Origin: Metarhizobium sp964253915
GTDB lineage: Bacteria; Pseudomonadota; Alphaproteobacteria; Rhizobiales; Rhizobiaceae
Length of the DNA: 64,000 nucleotides
Assembly: GCF_964253915.1 (NCBI RefSeq)
Contig: NZ_CAXUSG020000003.1
Span: 1 to 64,000 of the forward strand
Reading direction: 5' to 3'
Position numbers and translations under genes: made by a program. A model generated the notes under the pieces. That model searched no databases. It saw only the letters and a program-made list of their open reading frames with translations, and was not told the origin of the DNA. This document shows positions 62,219 to 64,000 of the stretch, in pieces; position 1 is the stretch's first letter; each line of letters starts with the position of its first letter.

Positions 62219-62998
62219 TCAGGTGTTGCCGCCGAACCTGACGGCGGACACCGTCAGCATGCCGTATTCCGTCGGGATCTTGACGTAGACCGGGGCGTAG
62301 ACGTTGACCGGATCGGCCTTGGCAAACCAGATCTCCATCGTCTTCAGCTTCTTCAGGTAGTCGATGTCCTTGCGGTTTTTCTTGAAACCCGCCTTCGGCA
62401 CGAACCGGACGCTGCAGACGATGGCATCGCCTTTGAAACCCTTGGTCGAGAAGGGCTTGCTCGCCTTCGGTGTCAGCACGAGGTCCATGCGTGTCTCGCC
62501 GTCGAAGATCGGCAGCCTTGCCGGGCAGGCCTTCTTGCTGGCCGGCAGGATGATGCCGGAAATCGGGTCGAGCACGGCACGCAGGTCCTTGCCGGTCACC
62601 GGAACCCAATTGTCCGGGTTGCGGCGCGGCTCGGGCGTGATCGAATTGGAGGTGACGTTGCCGTTGCGGAAATTCACCTCGTAGACACGCGTCTTCTTGC
62701 CGCTGGTATAGTTCAGCAGGTAATTGCGGGCCTGGAAGCGGTCAGCCGATACCGTGCCGCTGACGGTGGTCTGCGCCGAGATCCGGGTGATCAGATTGGC
62801 AATACCGGCGGAATAGATCGTTCCGTCGATCTTGTAGCGCTTCTTGTCCAGCGACGTGGAGAAACTTGCCCGTGCGATCGGCAATCCCGAGAGCGCGACG
62901 CTATACTCCATCTCGTGATGTATCTCGTCTGCCTTTGCCGGCAGGCAGGACATCAGCATAACTGCCATCATGCAGCATCGAACGGCGATCATTGCCAT
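62219..62998 (-). CDS. DUF3108 domain-containing exported protein
   Basis: Protein of 259 residues with a short hydrophobic signal (about 1-22) and a DUF3108 domain over most of the rest; landmarks are YSVALSGLPIARASF and VNVYAPVYVKIPTEYGMLTVSAV. GGGAG is 7 nt before the ATG at 62998; the frame upstream is unsupported. It converges on the cupin gene and is divergent from rpmB. Function unknown. Confidence 0.86.
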   Translation of the reverse strand: MAMIAVRCCMMAVMLMSCLPAKADEIHHEMEYSVALSGLPIARASFSTSLDKKRYKIDGTIYSAGIANLITRISAQTTVSGTVSADRFQARNYLLNYTSGKKTRVYEVNFRNGNVTSNSITPEPRRNPDNWVPVTGKDLRAVLDPISGIILPASKKACPARLPIFDGETRMDLVLTPKASKPFSTKGFKGDAIVCSVRFVPKAGFKKNRKDIDYLKKLKTMEIWFAKADPVNVYAPVYVKIPTEYGMLTVSAVRFGGNT

Positions 62999-63115
62999 GC
63001 TATTACTCCCGCAGCCCACCTGTTGTAAGGCGGCCGAACCCACTCTATAGGGTTTTTGCTAAGCCAAGAAAACAGCAGCTTTTTGTCAGAAATGCTACAA
63101 GAGCCAAGGTTTGGC

Positions 63116-63144
63116 TTGACGCGGGCGGCTTCGCTGACTATAGA
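63116..63144 (+). promoter_or_regulatory. Strong sigma-70-type promoter of rpmB
   Basis: TTGACG (63116-63121), 17-nt spacer, TATAGA (63139-63144), giving a leader of about 85 nt before the L28 start codon. Confidence 0.85.
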
Positions 63145-63235
63145 ACCGCAACTTTCCAATCATGGCCAGTTGGATTGCCTCACCGGTTTTGTCCGGCTTG
63201 GTGTTCATTGGCGAAGAAAAACAATAGGTGGTACC

Positions 63236-63535
63236 ATGTCGCGTGTATGCGAATTGACCGGCAAGGGCGTCCAGGTAGGCAACAACGTCAGCCACGCCAA
63301 CAACAAGACCAAGCGTCGTTTCCTGCCCAACCTGTGCCAGGTAACGCTCATTTCCGACGCCCTCGGCCAGCGTTTCCGTCTGCGCGTTTCCGCTGCAGCT
63401 CTGCGTTCGGTTGAACATCGCGGCGGTCTGGATGCTTTCCTTCTCAAGGCCAGCGAAAACGAACTGAGCATGCGCGCCCGCCTGCTGCGTCGTCAGATCG
63501 CCAAGAAGTCTGCAGAAGTCGCAGCTGCCGCCTAA
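63236..63535 (+). CDS. rpmB: 50S ribosomal protein L28
   Basis: L28 of 99 residues, full length for alphaproteobacteria. SRVCELTGKGVQVGNNVSHANN, TKRRFLPN and RVSAAALRSVEHRGGLD are the family signature. AGGTGG precedes the ATG at 63236. It is monocistronic, with its own promoter and terminator. Confidence 0.98.
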   Translation: MSRVCELTGKGVQVGNNVSHANNKTKRRFLPNLCQVTLISDALGQRFRLRVSAAALRSVEHRGGLDAFLLKASENELSMRARLLRRQIAKKSAEVAAAA

Positions 63536-63570
63536 TCCGGCCTGCTTCTTAAAAAACATACGGACGGCAG

Positions 63571-63609
63571 AAGGCTTGCACGGATAATCCGGTCAAGCCT
63601 TTTGTTTTG
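63571..63609 (+). terminator. Terminator of rpmB
   Basis: Outer stem AAGGCTTG / CAAGCCTT with an inner CGGAT / ATCCG pair, followed by TTGTTTTG. It starts 36 bp after the L28 stop. Confidence 0.85.
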
Positions 63610-63653
63610 TCCGGTTCGTCCCTCCAACTGGTGGCATCACCCAGGATAAAAAA

Positions 63654-64000
63654 ATGCTGAAGACACGCTATTTCATAACCTACACCCTGCTGATGACGCT
63701 CGTCGTCGTCGCCTCGAACTTCCTGGTTCAGTTCCCCGTCTCGGGAACGCTGTTCGGCATCGCCCTTGGCGATCTGCTGACTTGGGGTGCCTTCACCTAT
63801 CCCGTCGCCTTCCTGGTCACCGACCTGACCAACCGCCAGTTCGGCCCCTCCATGGCGCGCAGGGTGGTCCTGGCCGGCTTCGTCGTCGGCGTAGCACTCT
63901 CCTTCGTCACCTCCATGCCACGTATCGCCATCGCCTCCGGCTCGGCTTACCTGCTTGGCCAGCTGCTCGATATCGCCGTCTTCAACCGGCTGCGGCGTCA
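63654..64000 (+). CDS. Queuosine precursor transporter (YhhQ/VUT family), cut by the window end
   Basis: The first 115 codons are visible. The translation begins MLKTRYFITYTLLMTLVVVASN and continues with the family motifs around YPVAFLVTDLTNRQFGP and SAYLLGQLLDI, in several membrane helices. YhhQ-type carriers import preQ0/preQ1 or queuine. AGGA is 7-8 nt upstream. With gluQ at 32.5 kb it is the second queuosine-related gene in this window. Confidence 0.9.
   Translation, partial: MLKTRYFITYTLLMTLVVVASNFLVQFPVSGTLFGIALGDLLTWGAFTYPVAFLVTDLTNRQFGPSMARRVVLAGFVVGVALSFVTSMPRIAIASGSAYLLGQLLDIAVFNRLRR

Overview
This window is chromosomal DNA of an alphaproteobacterium, almost certainly a member of the Rhizobiaceae (Rhizobium / Neorhizobium / Agrobacterium type). 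The evidence is a high-GC coding style, rhizobial gene neighbourhoods (lysC-ptsP-prfA-prmC-DUF4167-clpB; argH divergent from tlpA; lptM-lysA-DUF4175; ftsE-ftsX-ydcF-plsC; tyrC-hisC), alphaproteobacterial regulators (CpdR, CtrA-type TTAA boxes) and RIME-like palindromic repeats. No organism name can be read from the sequence itself.

Layout. 0.3-12.5 kb: an M23 cell-wall peptidase converges on a reverse-strand block holding ClpB, a DUF4167 protein, PrmC, release factor 1, nitrogen-PTS enzyme I (PtsP) and aspartate kinase. 12.6-22.6 kb: two adjacent palindromic repeats, an SH3-type secreted protein, UbiG, a compact reverse-strand run comF-grxC-nitrilase-DUF1178-DUF3291, a methyltransferase, an Flp pilin with a small membrane protein behind a CtrA-type box, and argJ-GNAT-mutT followed by a parvulin foldase. 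22.6-28.4 kb: SecA, then a polysaccharide flippase paired with a CelD-like acyltransferase. 28.4-35.5 kb: acyl-CoA ligase, tRNA-Leu(CAA) with a 68-bp tandem repeat behind it, DsbB, HNH nuclease, AlkA-type glycosylase, GluQ-RS, a BrkB-family membrane protein, an SDR and a HIG1 protein. 35.6-47.3 kb: cobalamin adenosyltransferase, rhomboid protease, EtfBA with a 3-hydroxybutyryl-CoA dehydrogenase, GST, TlpA, ArgH, LptM-like lipoprotein, LysA and a large DUF4175 protein.

47.3-50.9 kb is the accessory-looking part: small unrecognised membrane or exported proteins, a predicted amidoligase of unknown substrate, and AT-rich spacers. 50.9-64 kb returns to core genes: CpdR, Hpt, FtsEX, YdcF, PlsC, a gamma-glutamylcyclotransferase, DUF2125, TyrC-HisC, a methyltransferase divergent from GloB, a cupin, DUF3108, ribosomal protein L28, and the start of a queuosine-precursor transporter cut by the window end.

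Themes that tie genes together are translation termination and tRNA modification (prfA/prmC; gluQ and the queuosine transporter), electron transfer with fatty-acid oxidation (etfBA, hbd, acyl-CoA ligase), lysine/arginine/tyrosine biosynthesis (lysC, lysA, argJ, argH, tyrC, hisC), and envelope or cell-cycle functions (M23 peptidase, FtsEX, CpdR, Flp pilin, CtrA boxes). I found no insertion sequence, prophage, CRISPR array or rRNA operon. The best candidate for undescribed biology is the amidoligase plus exported-protein pair at 49.0-50.5 kb; its function cannot be deduced from sequence alone.
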